Program-made: the position numbers and the translations under genes
The notes under the pieces: model-generated
What the model saw: only the letters and a program-made list of their open reading frames with translations
What the model was told of the DNA's origin: nothing
Databases searched by the model: none
Source: Candidatus Avelusimicrobium stercoris
GTDB lineage: Bacteria > Elusimicrobiota > Elusimicrobia > Elusimicrobiales > Elusimicrobiaceae
Reading direction: 5' to 3'
Length of the DNA stretch: 64,000 nt
Assembly (NCBI GenBank): GCA_002432025.1
Contig: DJFE01000021.1
Coordinates: 19,403 to 83,402, forward strand
In this document: positions 34,901 through 42,783 of the stretch, piece after piece
Position numbering within the stretch: the stretch's first letter is position 1
Layout: every line of letters begins with the position of its first letter

Positions 34901-36147
34901 ACAAGTACCTCCTTAAATTTAGCTTTTTGACCAGTTAACTGTTCAAATCGGTATAGAATTACGTCGCAATAGTGGGGATCAATTTCTATCATATAGCCTT
35001 TACGATTAGTTCTTTCGCAAGCAAGAAGAGTGGAGCCGCTCCCTGCGAAGCAATCCAAAACGATGTCTCCAATATTACTCACGTCTAAAATAGCGTCTGC
35101 AATCATTCCTACGGGTTTGACGGTCGGATGGAATTTTAAATCATTTCGATTCACGGGATTAGAAACCCGTACTCCGGGATAGCTCCACACATTTGTTCTG
35201 TTCCGTCCGTATTTTCCTAAGTCGATGTTATTAATGTGAGAAGCATTTCCTTTTTTGAACAAGAAGAAAAATTCGTGCTGTGAACGATACAGAGACCCCA
35301 TTCCTCCACATTGTTTATCCCATACGCAGATGTTTTTCAGTGCGCTATAGACTTTACCTGCGGTAGTTATTTCGGCAATATGTCGCCAGTCCATACATAC
35401 AAAGTGAAGGGATCCGTCTTTTGAGAATTGAATTAAATTCTTAAAAGTTTGGGATAGAAAATGAGTAAATTCCTGAGAACTCATTTCTCCATGAGCCATT
35501 GCAAAATCTTTGTGCTTGTATTTGCCGTTTCCGCAGATATGTCCATCTGTTTTGACGTTAAACGGGGCGTCAGTAAATACCATATCGGCTTTTTTATTGC
35601 CCAGTAATTCCTGATAACTGGCGGGTTCAAGCGCATTTCCACAAAACAACAGATGCTTTCCTAGGCTCCACAACTCGCCCGGTTTAACTCGTTTTGGAAT
35701 GTTCGAAGACAGATCAAGAGCTTCTTCGTGCGGAGTATTTATTTCAGGCAGGTATAATAAATCAATATCCGGAGTTGAAAAACCTGTCACATTGATGTCC
35801 ATCTCATTTTGGTATAAGATTAAATCTTGGAATTCCAGTTTTAAGGCTTCTTTATTCCAACAACTTTGCTCAGCAATACGATTGTCTGCTATCCGAAAAG
35901 CTTTTAACTCAAGGGGAGAGAGATGTTCAATTTTTACTGTTGGAACTGTTTTTAAGTTTAGTTTCGTAGCTGCTAACACGCGTCCGTGTCCTGCCAAGAT
36001 AAAATTATCTTTATCGATTAGTACTGGATTGTTGAAACCAAACGCTTTAATGCTTCTTGCCAATAACTCTATTTGTTTTGGGGAGTGAATACGCGTATTC
36101 CTAGAATAGGATTTGAGCGTTTCTATAGGTGTATTTTCGATTTTCAT
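34897..36147 (-). CDS. ParB-domain / DNA methyltransferase fusion
   Basis: 416 residues. Residues ~1-110 are a ParB/Srx-like nuclease domain (SRNTRIHSPKQIELLARSI, NPVLIDKDNFILAGHGRVLA with the GHGR motif). Residues ~160-410 are a beta-class N6-adenine/N4-cytosine methyltransferase: motif IV reads TDAPFNV rather than DPPY(N), and motif I is VLDCFAGSGSTLLACE, with HPTVKPV before it. Such ParB-MTase fusions are common in temperate phages and integrative elements, where they probably protect element DNA. Whether DAPF is active is uncertain. Confidence 0.88.
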   Translation of the reverse strand: MKIENTPIETLKSYSRNTRIHSPKQIELLARSIKAFGFNNPVLIDKDNFILAGHGRVLAATKLNLKTVPTVKIEHLSPLELKAFRIADNRIAEQSCWNKEALKLEFQDLILYQNEMDINVTGFSTPDIDLLYLPEINTPHEEALDLSSNIPKRVKPGELWSLGKHLLFCGNALEPASYQELLGNKKADMVFTDAPFNVKTDGHICGNGKYKHKDFAMAHGEMSSQEFTHFLSQTFKNLIQFSKDGSLHFVCMDWRHIAEITTAGKVYSALKNICVWDKQCGGMGSLYRSQHEFFFLFKKGNASHINNIDLGKYGRNRTNVWSYPGVRVSNPVNRNDLKFHPTVKPVGMIADAILDVSNIGDIVLDCFAGSGSTLLACERTNRKGYMIEIDPHYCDVILYRFEQLTGQKAKFKEVLV

Positions 36148-36222
36148 ATTTATCTCCTTACTGGGAATATAATCAGTCTAGTCAATAAAGAGATAAATCA
36201 CGAGGACACGAAAATATAAAAG

Positions 36223-36978
36223 TTATGTCCTTTTGATTATGAAGAGATCCTTGATTAGTTTTCTAGCCCGCCCACATCTTCTATGAAAAGCATCGGAACT
36301 TAAATTTTGGAAAGATTTCCTTAATACTTTATCCTTTTGAGTTTTTTCAAACAGATCGGCTTCTGTCATACTTTTTGTTTGTAAGCTAAGTAAGCGGAGG
36401 TTTTCTAAGTTGGTGTCTGTAAAATATTTTGAAGGAAGCTCTTTTAGGTTAGCTTCAATAGCCGCTTTCTTGGAACGGAGAAACCCAATTAGTTCTGAAA
36501 ATTTGATGTTATGGGTGATATGAATCGCTATATAAGGCTCTTCTGGAGATACATAGTAAATAGAAATTGGGTCTATGGCTTGTTCAATGGTGTTACACCA
36601 TATAATTGAGAAAAGATGCGGTTCTAAAAGAGGGTGAATAGAATAATTCTTTTGCATGCCGCCAGCGATGATATTCCACTGAAGTTTCCTAGCTAATTCA
36701 AACAGTTTTTTATATTTTGTATGTTTAAGGATAAAATGACTTGGTCCAGCCTCAAAGCCCTCTAGTGGTAAGCCGTATTTTTGACGGTAGTTGCGTACAA
36801 ATTGGATAAAATCTTGATGAAGAACAATTGCTCGGGCTAAAAAGATTAATTCTGCGGATACTTTTCTGTATCCGGCTGGATAATTTTCTAAGGCCCGACC
36901 GCTGGTAACAATTTTATATGACGGGTGCGTATGAACATTTACTCCCGGCAAGCGTTTCAATAGGAATTTAATTTGCAT
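36223..36978 (-). CDS. Unknown protein, third gene of a defence-like operon
   Basis: 251 residues, family not recognised. Basic overall, mixed alpha/beta; an N-terminal ~110 residues rich in aromatic residues and a helical C-terminal ~90 residues ending in a basic tail (RRCGRARKLIKDLFIIKRT). No membrane segment or signal. It starts 3 bases after the stop of the SMC-like ATPase gene, so it is cotranscribed with it. By position it could be the small accessory component found in Lamassu/ABC-three-component systems, but this is inference from context only. Confidence 0.6.
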   Translation of the reverse strand: MQIKFLLKRLPGVNVHTHPSYKIVTSGRALENYPAGYRKVSAELIFLARAIVLHQDFIQFVRNYRQKYGLPLEGFEAGPSHFILKHTKYKKLFELARKLQWNIIAGGMQKNYSIHPLLEPHLFSIIWCNTIEQAIDPISIYYVSPEEPYIAIHITHNIKFSELIGFLRSKKAAIEANLKELPSKYFTDTNLENLRLLSLQTKSMTEADLFEKTQKDKVLRKSFQNLSSDAFHRRCGRARKLIKDLFIIKRT

Positions 36979-36981
36979 ATA

Positions 36982-38595
36982 CTACTTCAATACTATATTC
37001 ATCTCTTTTAAAATATTTCGAAAATCCTCTAAATATATATTGTTTAAAATATGGCTCGGCGAATTGCCATCATAGTTGATAGCATTAATATTTTGTATAG
37101 AAATATACTTGTTAGATTCTTGTTTTTTTAAAGTAGTTGTAAATATGACTTGATTAGGAAGGGCTAAGAATTTACTCAGTACGATTGCTTCTTTTTGTGT
37201 TGATAACTCACCCTCTCGGAAGCCATCAACTATGATCGGAAAAGGATGTTGCAATGTTTTTACTAAGGCATATAATTTGGCTAAATAAAATTCAGCGTTT
37301 TCACTTCCTGAAAAAGTCTGATCTTTACGAGCAAATAAAGAGTCAAAATCAAGTTTTCCGAAAGGGTCAACCTCTTTATAAAATTCATTCATAAAAAACA
37401 GAAGTTGTTTGTTTATGTATTCTTTTGAGTTTTTTATTATATTTATTTGCTCTAATAAATTATGTAGTTTATTAGAAAGATTTAGAATTTTTTGATCTAT
37501 TTGTTGTACTTCTTTTTCTGCGTCTGCAACACTTAATAATTCTTTTTTAACCAATAGCAAGCTTTCTATTGAAACATCTTCTTCTTGCATTAGATCGCGT
37601 ATTTCATTTTGAAGATCAGCCATTTTTTTGGAAAATTGCTGAATATCTTCTTTGGCAGAATCAATCCTTTCCTGAATTGCCTTTTGAATATTGTTGCGGA
37701 TTGTTGTATCTGACACGTCGAAGGTAACATTCTGGTGGGCATTTTCATATCCTATGCATGAAGAACCACAGTCTAGACATGTTAGCCGTCCTTCTTTCAA
37801 TTCTGTATTTAGTGATCTTAATTCATTCAGTAGATTCTCATTCTTTATCTTGGAGCTGTATAATCTATTAATTTTTTTCTTAAAACTATTCAATTCTGCA
37901 TTTTTTTCTTCTAATTTTTGTATTTTGGCATCTATCTGCTCTTGATTTTTAATATAACTAGCATAAGCAACAGAGTTAGATAATTCAGATAGAATACGGG
38001 TTTTTTTGATTAAATAATTTTTTTCTTTTTTAAGTTCTTCTATTTCATGCTTGATTTTATCGGGATTAGTATTCTGGTCTAAGGTATAGCATTTACTCCA
38101 CGCATAAACCATATTGATAAAATCTTTTTTTGTATAGTATGAGTCATTAAAGATTGAAGAAGCATTCCTACCATCTTGACCAACAAAGAAGAGTTGGGTA
38201 AATAAAACAGGATCAACTAACTTCAATGTGTTGTCTCCTTCTTTTATAATTAATGGAAGAGAATAAATATATTGACTAAAAAAGCGTTTAAATTCCGATA
38301 TGGAGTCGTACAAATGGAAATGGTTTCCTCTTTTAATAATAAAAGAATTATTTTTTCGGCAAATTTTTAGAATGCTTTGGTTTATTTCTAACTCAAGATA
38401 AAAGTAAAGATGTTTATAGCTAAAACCGCTGGGAAAAGCTGGTTCATTGCCTAAAATGTATCCAATGGATTGGGTTACAATTGTTTTTCCTTTGTTATTA
38501 TCATGGCTATATATAATATTGCAGTTTGGTTGTAATGAATTTTCAATAAAAGCTTCTTCTGCACTTCCAAATGCTACTTTTTTAAGAATAATCAT
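36982..38595 (-). CDS. SMC/Rad50-like ABC ATPase with central CxxC hook
   Basis: 537 residues. A split ABC head: a deviant Walker A, SHDNNKGKT (30-38; His where the first Gly is usual), Q-loop FFVGQDG (Gln140), signature TFSGSENAEF (427-436), Walker B FPIIVDGFREGE (Asp457). Between lobes lie ~200 residues of coiled coil (180-405) interrupted by LTCLDCGSSCIG (Cys273, 276, 280), which resembles a Rad50 zinc hook. It overlaps the upstream effector-like gene by four bases and is followed after 3 bases by a third gene. The order effector/ATPase/accessory recalls LmuA-LmuB-LmuC or ABC-3C systems, where such ATPases sense DNA ends and trigger a nuclease. Confidence 0.8.
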   Translation of the reverse strand: MIILKKVAFGSAEEAFIENSLQPNCNIIYSHDNNKGKTIVTQSIGYILGNEPAFPSGFSYKHLYFYLELEINQSILKICRKNNSFIIKRGNHFHLYDSISEFKRFFSQYIYSLPLIIKEGDNTLKLVDPVLFTQLFFVGQDGRNASSIFNDSYYTKKDFINMVYAWSKCYTLDQNTNPDKIKHEIEELKKEKNYLIKKTRILSELSNSVAYASYIKNQEQIDAKIQKLEEKNAELNSFKKKINRLYSSKIKNENLLNELRSLNTELKEGRLTCLDCGSSCIGYENAHQNVTFDVSDTTIRNNIQKAIQERIDSAKEDIQQFSKKMADLQNEIRDLMQEEDVSIESLLLVKKELLSVADAEKEVQQIDQKILNLSNKLHNLLEQINIIKNSKEYINKQLLFFMNEFYKEVDPFGKLDFDSLFARKDQTFSGSENAEFYLAKLYALVKTLQHPFPIIVDGFREGELSTQKEAIVLSKFLALPNQVIFTTTLKKQESNKYISIQNINAINYDGNSPSHILNNIYLEDFRNILKEMNIVLK

Positions 38596-39635
38596 TTTTC
38601 GAATGCCTCCTTGAGTAAGGCAATAAAGTATAAAACTGCCTCGCGATCTAGGTGATGTACATTCAGAATATGGTCCCGCGGAATTGTTTTAAGTAAAACC
38701 TCAAGAGATTGATTTTTATTGAGAGGGTCTTTTGCTATATAATAGATGTCTTCAAAGAGTTTCCAATACGCTTGAGCATTATTTTTGTCACAGACCATTC
38801 TGAATAATTGATTTTGACAAGATTGAATAAATTCTTGTCTATCTAATTTATTTTGTCTAATAGAACAAGCGTATTCCATAAAACTTTGAGGAATTCCTTC
38901 TATTAACGACGTTTTATTTACTAATCTGCTTAAAACCATTAATTTAATCTCTCCGGTAGAGAGGTGGCGATTGTAATGAAAAAACTCAGAGATTTGGTGG
39001 ATTAGAATTCCTTCTACTTTTGACAGTTTTTTAGCATGTTGTTTAGCCCTGATTTCTTCAAATATTTTTTGCAAATATTCTTTTTCATCATCAATAATTA
39101 TATTTTCATTCTGAATAATACCTTTAATGTACTCTTCTTTGGATTTATCATCAATAACAAAAGAAACTTTAGATAAAAATGAACTTATCTTAGCGTCAGT
39201 AATTGAAGAATTATCAATGTAGCTTTTTTCCGTTCCTTCTTCTATTAATCCTCGCTTAATTGCTTGTTGAGCTCTTTTAGTAAAATTATTAATATCAAAT
39301 ACGAATAGATTGGGATTTATCAGAGCGGAGGGAGAAATCCCTCCTATGAATAGAATAAAATCCTTAAAATTTAAATCAGAAATATAATTTTTAAAAAGAG
39401 TAATTAAAAATCTACCAATTTTTTTTGCATTAATATTAGTGTTGCCTTTAGACTGCAAGTCATAGGCTTCGTCTTGTAAACGATGGATACCTGTTACATC
39501 ATTAAAGAAATCAATGGCGAAAAATTCAATAGCATCTCGATTCCTATAAAAATTCATCAAATACAATAAGGCCTTGGTCTCCATATCAGAGGCTTTTTCG
39601 TTTGTTTTTTCTGATGAGGTTATGAGATAGGACAT
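38592..39635 (-). CDS. Putative nuclease-effector of an SMC-like defence operon
   Basis: 347 residues, family uncertain. The N-terminal part has AIEFFAIDFFNDVTGIHRL followed by EAYDLQSKG: Glu37, Asp46 and Gln61-x-Lys63 fit the D...QxK variant of the PD-(D/E)XK fold used by DUF4297/Cap4-type effectors. The rest is helical (many short amphipathic helices, 150-340), as expected for a partner-binding C-terminal region. First gene of the three-gene operon, sharing ATGA with the ATPase gene. Strongly AT-rich. The effector assignment is inference from motif spacing plus context. Confidence 0.6.
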   Translation of the reverse strand: MSYLITSSEKTNEKASDMETKALLYLMNFYRNRDAIEFFAIDFFNDVTGIHRLQDEAYDLQSKGNTNINAKKIGRFLITLFKNYISDLNFKDFILFIGGISPSALINPNLFVFDINNFTKRAQQAIKRGLIEEGTEKSYIDNSSITDAKISSFLSKVSFVIDDKSKEEYIKGIIQNENIIIDDEKEYLQKIFEEIRAKQHAKKLSKVEGILIHQISEFFHYNRHLSTGEIKLMVLSRLVNKTSLIEGIPQSFMEYACSIRQNKLDRQEFIQSCQNQLFRMVCDKNNAQAYWKLFEDIYYIAKDPLNKNQSLEVLLKTIPRDHILNVHHLDREAVLYFIALLKEAFEK

Positions 39636-39861
39636 ATAATATCCTTGTTAGTTTATATCGAGTTATTTTAGTTATTATATATTATTTCGTATTACAAAAG
39701 AACCCTGTTTCTCCCTGTTATGCAGGGATATTATTATCTCAAAAAGAGCATTTGGCTAGGGAAATTCAGCACTCCGTTTGAATTTAAAAAGCACCCGAAA
39801 GGGTGCTTTTTTTACAAAGAAAGGGTGAATACTATACCAACTGTTTAGCGTCGCATAGAAA
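39636..39861. other. Right end of the AT-rich island, no gene
   Basis: No gene seen. It contains a small hairpin TCCCTG...CAGGGA (~39714-39729), then a terminator-type hairpin AAAAGCACCC GAAA GGGTGCTTTTTTT at 39788-39817. Base composition returns towards host values in this interval, so the island's right edge is probably here; no direct repeat matching the tRNA-Ser end was found. Confidence 0.5.
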
Positions 39862-39865
39862 TAAA

Positions 39866-39892
39866 AAACCCCGCCAAGTGCGGGGTTTTTTA
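39866..39892 (-). terminator. Bidirectional terminator, end of the beta-barrel gene
   Basis: AAAAAACCCCGC CAAGT GCGGGGTTTTTT, a T-tracted hairpin symmetric for both strands, 5 bases past the stop of the outer-membrane protein gene. Confidence 0.85.
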
Positions 39893-39896
39893 AGGT

Positions 39897-40496
39897 TTAA
39901 AAGTGAAGCCCGGCACGCAAGGCAAAAGAGGCTTCCCACGGGGAATTTAACTGAAAGAAATTGCCGACTTTATCTTTGAAAAAGTAAGATAATCGTCCTT
40001 CCAACCCCAAGAAAAAACCGCCATAAATATCTACATCAGTTCCCAATCCGGCTGTTAAATAAGGAGAGGTTTCCTTATCCTCTACCGAACGCAAGTAAGA
40101 AATTTTCCTTTCCATTGCGCCGGCTTCCAGTAAAGCATACGAGCGCGGTGTGGTATCGGGTGATAAATTAAATTTCCCTGCCACGCCCAAGCGGCGGGTT
40201 TTATACGAGGAAATCAGGGGCAGATTGTCTTTTTCCTTGCTAAAATAAACCGCTGGCCCGAGTGCAAACCAAGAGGAAAGCGAATATAACAAGCGCAAAT
40301 CCGTAATGCTTTTGTCGTGGAGAACCGTATCGCCGGACGGTTCTTGCAAAGAAGCAGAAGTTACGCCCGAGCCAACGGAAATTTCAAAACGGGGGAAATT
40401 AACAGGTTCCGGTAAAGCGCCTTGTCCGGCGCGGTACATTTGGGCATATGACGAAACATATGATAAGAGCAAAGCGAGAAGCAAAAAATGTTTCAT
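39897..40496 (-). CDS. Small outer-membrane beta-barrel protein
   Basis: 199 residues with a signal peptide (MKHFLLLALLLSYVSSYAQ). The mature part shows alternating hydrophobic/polar strands (FEISVGSGVTSASL, LRLLYSLSSWFALGPAVYFS, RLGVAGKFNLS, FFLGLEGRLSYFF) and ends ASFALRAGLHF with a C-terminal Phe, the outer-membrane insertion signal. About 8 strands, OmpX/OprG-like size. Sequence family not identified. Single gene with its own terminator. Confidence 0.75.
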   Translation of the reverse strand: MKHFLLLALLLSYVSSYAQMYRAGQGALPEPVNFPRFEISVGSGVTSASLQEPSGDTVLHDKSITDLRLLYSLSSWFALGPAVYFSKEKDNLPLISSYKTRRLGVAGKFNLSPDTTPRSYALLEAGAMERKISYLRSVEDKETSPYLTAGLGTDVDIYGGFFLGLEGRLSYFFKDKVGNFFQLNSPWEASFALRAGLHF

Positions 40497-40613
40497 AATA
40501 AATATATTTTAACAACTAATAATCATATATTAAATACCCAAATCTAATTAATTAAAAATAACTCTTTTTATCAAAATACTACTGGGCATTTATCCTAGAA
40601 TATTATGGTTACT

Positions 40614-40648
40614 ACAAATAGGGCGGAACAAAAGTCCGCCCTATTTGT
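40614..40648. terminator. Hairpin between two minus-strand genes
   Basis: ACAAATAGGGCGGA / TCCGCCCTATTTGT with a 7-base loop, a perfect 14-base stem. It can end transcription of the lipoprotein gene at 41220-40693; the T-tract is imperfect. Confidence 0.65.
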
Positions 40649-40692
40649 GTGTAGGAGTTTATATAAATAAGATACTTTTATTTTTTCTTATG

Positions 40693-41220
40693 CTAAAATA
40701 AACCGAACACTCCTCGTTTTTTAGTAGAGGTTGCGTCTTGGGCAGTATTTAAGCGACGTTTTTTAACGATTTCTTCATCCATAGGGCGTAAATTAACGAC
40801 ATCGCCTTTATATCCGCTTACGATAATTTGGTCCACGGAATGCAGACATAGCCCTAAAATACACCAGTTTTTCTTTTTAATAGAAGTGTATCTAGGCGCA
40901 ACGATAACATCCGCATTGCTTTTAGAAAGGGCATCGTAAACGGCCCCGCGCGTACAGGCATTAGGGGCATAGTTACCTTGGGGTTCCTGCATATCAACTC
41001 CGTAAGTTTGCTTTTGGGGTTGTTTTGTAATAAACCCGAACCAAGTTTCACACTCAGCCACGCCACTAATTGCTTTGCCTACTTGTATATCCGCTTGCAA
41101 CGGGCGTGGCTCTATGGCAACTGTGTTCATTAGAACGCTTTGCCGGCCGTTGTGCTGTTCCACGGAAGAACAGGCAATCAATAAAATAAGTAAGGCTTCT
41201 AATATCAGTAATTTTTTCAT
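40693..41220 (-). CDS. Lipoprotein of unknown function
   Basis: 175 residues from ATG 41220 (AAGGAGAATAAA directly upstream). The signal peptide ends in the lipobox LLIAC with Cys17. The mature domain has Cys pairs (VAECETWFGF, NACTRGAVYDAL, NWCILGLCL) and the segment SNADVIVAPRYTS, reminiscent of small gut-bacterial lipoproteins whose conserved core encodes ADVIVxPxY. Function unknown. The structured RNA copy 2 ends ~90 bases upstream on the same strand. Confidence 0.78.
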   Translation of the reverse strand: MKKLLILEALLILLIACSSVEQHNGRQSVLMNTVAIEPRPLQADIQVGKAISGVAECETWFGFITKQPQKQTYGVDMQEPQGNYAPNACTRGAVYDALSKSNADVIVAPRYTSIKKKNWCILGLCLHSVDQIIVSGYKGDVVNLRPMDEEIVKKRRLNTAQDATSTKKRGVFGLF

Positions 41221-41310
41221 TTTATTCTCCTTGTTTTTTGTTTTGAAGGAACAAATATACAGCCGGGTTGGCGCAAGGAGTAAGAGCAATGTAAGTGAAA
41301 ACGGGCAAAC

Positions 41311-41559
41311 AAAAACGGCTGTTATATTTGAGCTAATTGAGGTAACCCAATATAAAACAGCCGTGGTTTATTGCCACCCGAAGATGGCAATAAACACTCG
41401 GCACAGCGCACACGAGGGATCGGCTCGCGCACGTTGTGCCTAAAACGACTGTTTTTTGACCTCAATTATTCCTTTGATTTCTCAAAAGCGCACCGTATTC
41501 TGCATACGGTTCCAAAAACAGATTCAAATTGTACGCAAATTTTCATTTGCGGGTACGAC
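41311..41559 (-). ncRNA. Structured pseudoknotted RNA, copy 2 (unidentified family)
   Basis: About 249 nt on the minus strand from an extended -10 promoter (41574-41566) to T5 at 41315-41311; no open frame. Same helices in the same order as 14237-14481 with different bases: 5' hairpin GTAC-CC-GCAAAT GAAA ATTTGCGTAC with the same 2-nt bulge; TGTTTTTG/CAAAAAACA core helix enclosing CCGTAT/ATACGG and CTTTTGA GAAA TCAAAGG hairpins; GGCACA/TGTGCC hairpin followed by GAGTGTTT; TTTATTGCCA/GTGGCAATAAA hairpin; CCACGGCTGTT; terminator AACAGCCGT. The pseudoknot strands are TAATTGAGGT (41468-41459) and ACCTCAATTA (41343-41334), 10 perfect pairs. Primary-sequence identity outside the conserved blocks is low, so conservation is structural. 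Confidence 0.85.
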
Positions 41560-41565
41560 ACTTTT

Positions 41566-41594
41566 ATTATAACAACTTTGCACTTACTCGCCAA
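41566..41594 (-). promoter_or_regulatory. Promoter of structured RNA copy 2
   Basis: Minus strand: TGTTATAAT (41574-41566) with TATAAT at 41571-41566. TTGGCG lies 17 bases upstream (about 41594-41589) and can serve as the -35. Confidence 0.72.
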
Positions 41595-41752
41595 GGGCAA
41601 AGCATATAACCTATTTTTGTTGCGTACGGTAAGGAAAAAATGATAGAAATAAAGAGGGTAGTTTTGCCTTAATTTTAAGGGAATTTTGGAAAACCAAAAA
41701 GAAATATTTTCTTTTTGAAATAAATTTGCTAGAATAAATATACAAGATTTAT

Positions 41753-41836
41753 GCCGGGGTGCTGGAATTGGTATACAGGATAGTCTCAAAAACTATTGCC
41801 CGCACGGGCTTAAGGGTTCAAGTCCCTTCCCCGGTA
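41753..41836 (+). tRNA. tRNA-Leu (anticodon CAA)
   Basis: 84 nt. Acceptor GCCGGGG pairs with CCCCGGT (terminal G-U), discriminator A. Anticodon stem ATAGT/ACTAT with loop CTCAAAA gives CAA, which reads UUG. The long variable arm (TGCCCGCACGGGCTT) is typical of tRNA-Leu, and the T-loop is GGGTTCAAGTCCC. An extended -10 TGCTAGAAT lies at 41728-41735. CCA is not encoded. Confidence 0.95.
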
Positions 41837-41842
41837 AACTAT

Positions 41843-41868
41843 AAAACCTGCTGAAAAGCAGGTTTTTT
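41843..41868 (+). terminator. Terminator of tRNA-Leu
   Basis: AAAACCTGCT GAAA AGCAGGTTTTTT, a GNRA-capped stem with T-run, 7 bases past the tRNA. Confidence 0.9.
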
Positions 41869-41933
41869 GTTTATAAAGGGGAAGCAGGCAAACTGCTTTG
41901 CCTGCGCGCTGGACTTCACTTTTAAGCATTAAA

Positions 41934-41957
41934 AAACCCCGCACTTGGCGGGGTTAA
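41934..41957 (-). terminator. Terminator of the membrane protein gene 41961-42719
   Basis: AACCCCGC ACTT GGCGGGGTT hairpin; on the minus strand it is followed by TTTTTTA. Confidence 0.8.
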
Positions 41958-41960
41958 TTT

Positions 41961-42719
41961 TTAAAAGAGTAACGGGGCTATCAAAAAGGATATCATTAGC
42001 CCGAGTGAGTAACTGGTTACGTTTGTGGTTAAACTTAACATAAACGCATCGTGCAGGGATATTTTTTTGCGGTTCATCAGCCGGATAATAAGCGCTTCTG
42101 CCAGCAGGCAGAAAATCCACAAAAGTGCTGTTTCCTTTACGTACCGCACGAGTACAATCCACGAGGCCGCCGTCGTAAACAAATTCGCCAGCGCCACGCT
42201 GTACAAAATGGTAAAACTTTTTTTGGTGTAGTTTAAAAAGGCCGCCGCCGCAAACAGTTCCAAAATCAAAATAACGGCGAGCGAAGTCCACGCATCCCGG
42301 CGGGCCCAAGGGCCGACATTTTCCGCCGTGCCCGCAGGGGTAACGTCCAGCGAATCCGCGCCAACTTTTACGTTAAAATGCGCCCGCAGTGTATCCGGCG
42401 AGGCAAACACTTGGCTTTCGCGCTTTGTGCCATCCGCAAACGCAATAATCAATTTTTGAAAGGGCTCGTAGTCGTACGCAATAGAAAAGCAACTGCTTTC
42501 TGTGCAACGCAATTTTTGCAAGCCGTAAGACCCTAGCGGCTTGGCGGAAATACATTGGTTGTCCTCGCATTGGAGTTGCTCGCTGTGCAAGGGGTCAATG
42601 GCCGGTTTATTTTCCGTTTCGTAAACGAACGAAAATTCCATTTCCGGCTTGGGGGATACATCCGCCCAGACGGGGCAGATACAAAAAAAGGCAAAAATAA
42701 TAAGTAATAATTTTTTCAT
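41961..42719 (-). CDS. Membrane protein with exported N-terminal domain, unknown
   Basis: 252 residues from ATG 42719. A signal peptide (MKKLLLIIFAFFCICPVWA) is followed by ~130 exported residues with two Cys pairs (LQCEDNQC, LRCTESSC) and then four membrane helices (~147-250). No family recognised. Promoter: extended -10 TGTTATAAT at 42756-42748, ~28 bases upstream of the ATG. A longer frame upstream exists but would cross the promoter. Divergent from the aminopeptidase gene. Confidence 0.72.
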   Translation of the reverse strand: MKKLLLIIFAFFCICPVWADVSPKPEMEFSFVYETENKPAIDPLHSEQLQCEDNQCISAKPLGSYGLQKLRCTESSCFSIAYDYEPFQKLIIAFADGTKRESQVFASPDTLRAHFNVKVGADSLDVTPAGTAENVGPWARRDAWTSLAVILILELFAAAAFLNYTKKSFTILYSVALANLFTTAASWIVLVRYVKETALLWIFCLLAEALIIRLMNRKKISLHDAFMLSLTTNVTSYSLGLMISFLIAPLLF

Positions 42720-42783
42720 TTTTTTCACACGGAATATTATATTTTGTATTATAACATTAATATAAGATAGGGGGGAACACAAA

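Noticed and set aside
28501..39635. Prophage
   Set aside because: Recombinase, DnaB-core, DUF5681 and ParB-methyltransferase are phage-like, but no capsid, portal, terminase, tail or lysis gene is present.
26138..39860. tRNA-Ser 3' end as the attachment site, with a matching repeat at the right edge
   Set aside because: I looked for the tRNA end (TCTCTCCCTCTCC) near 39.6-39.9 kb and found only a 7-base partial match (TCTCCCT), not enough to call an att repeat; serine recombinases also often use other targets.
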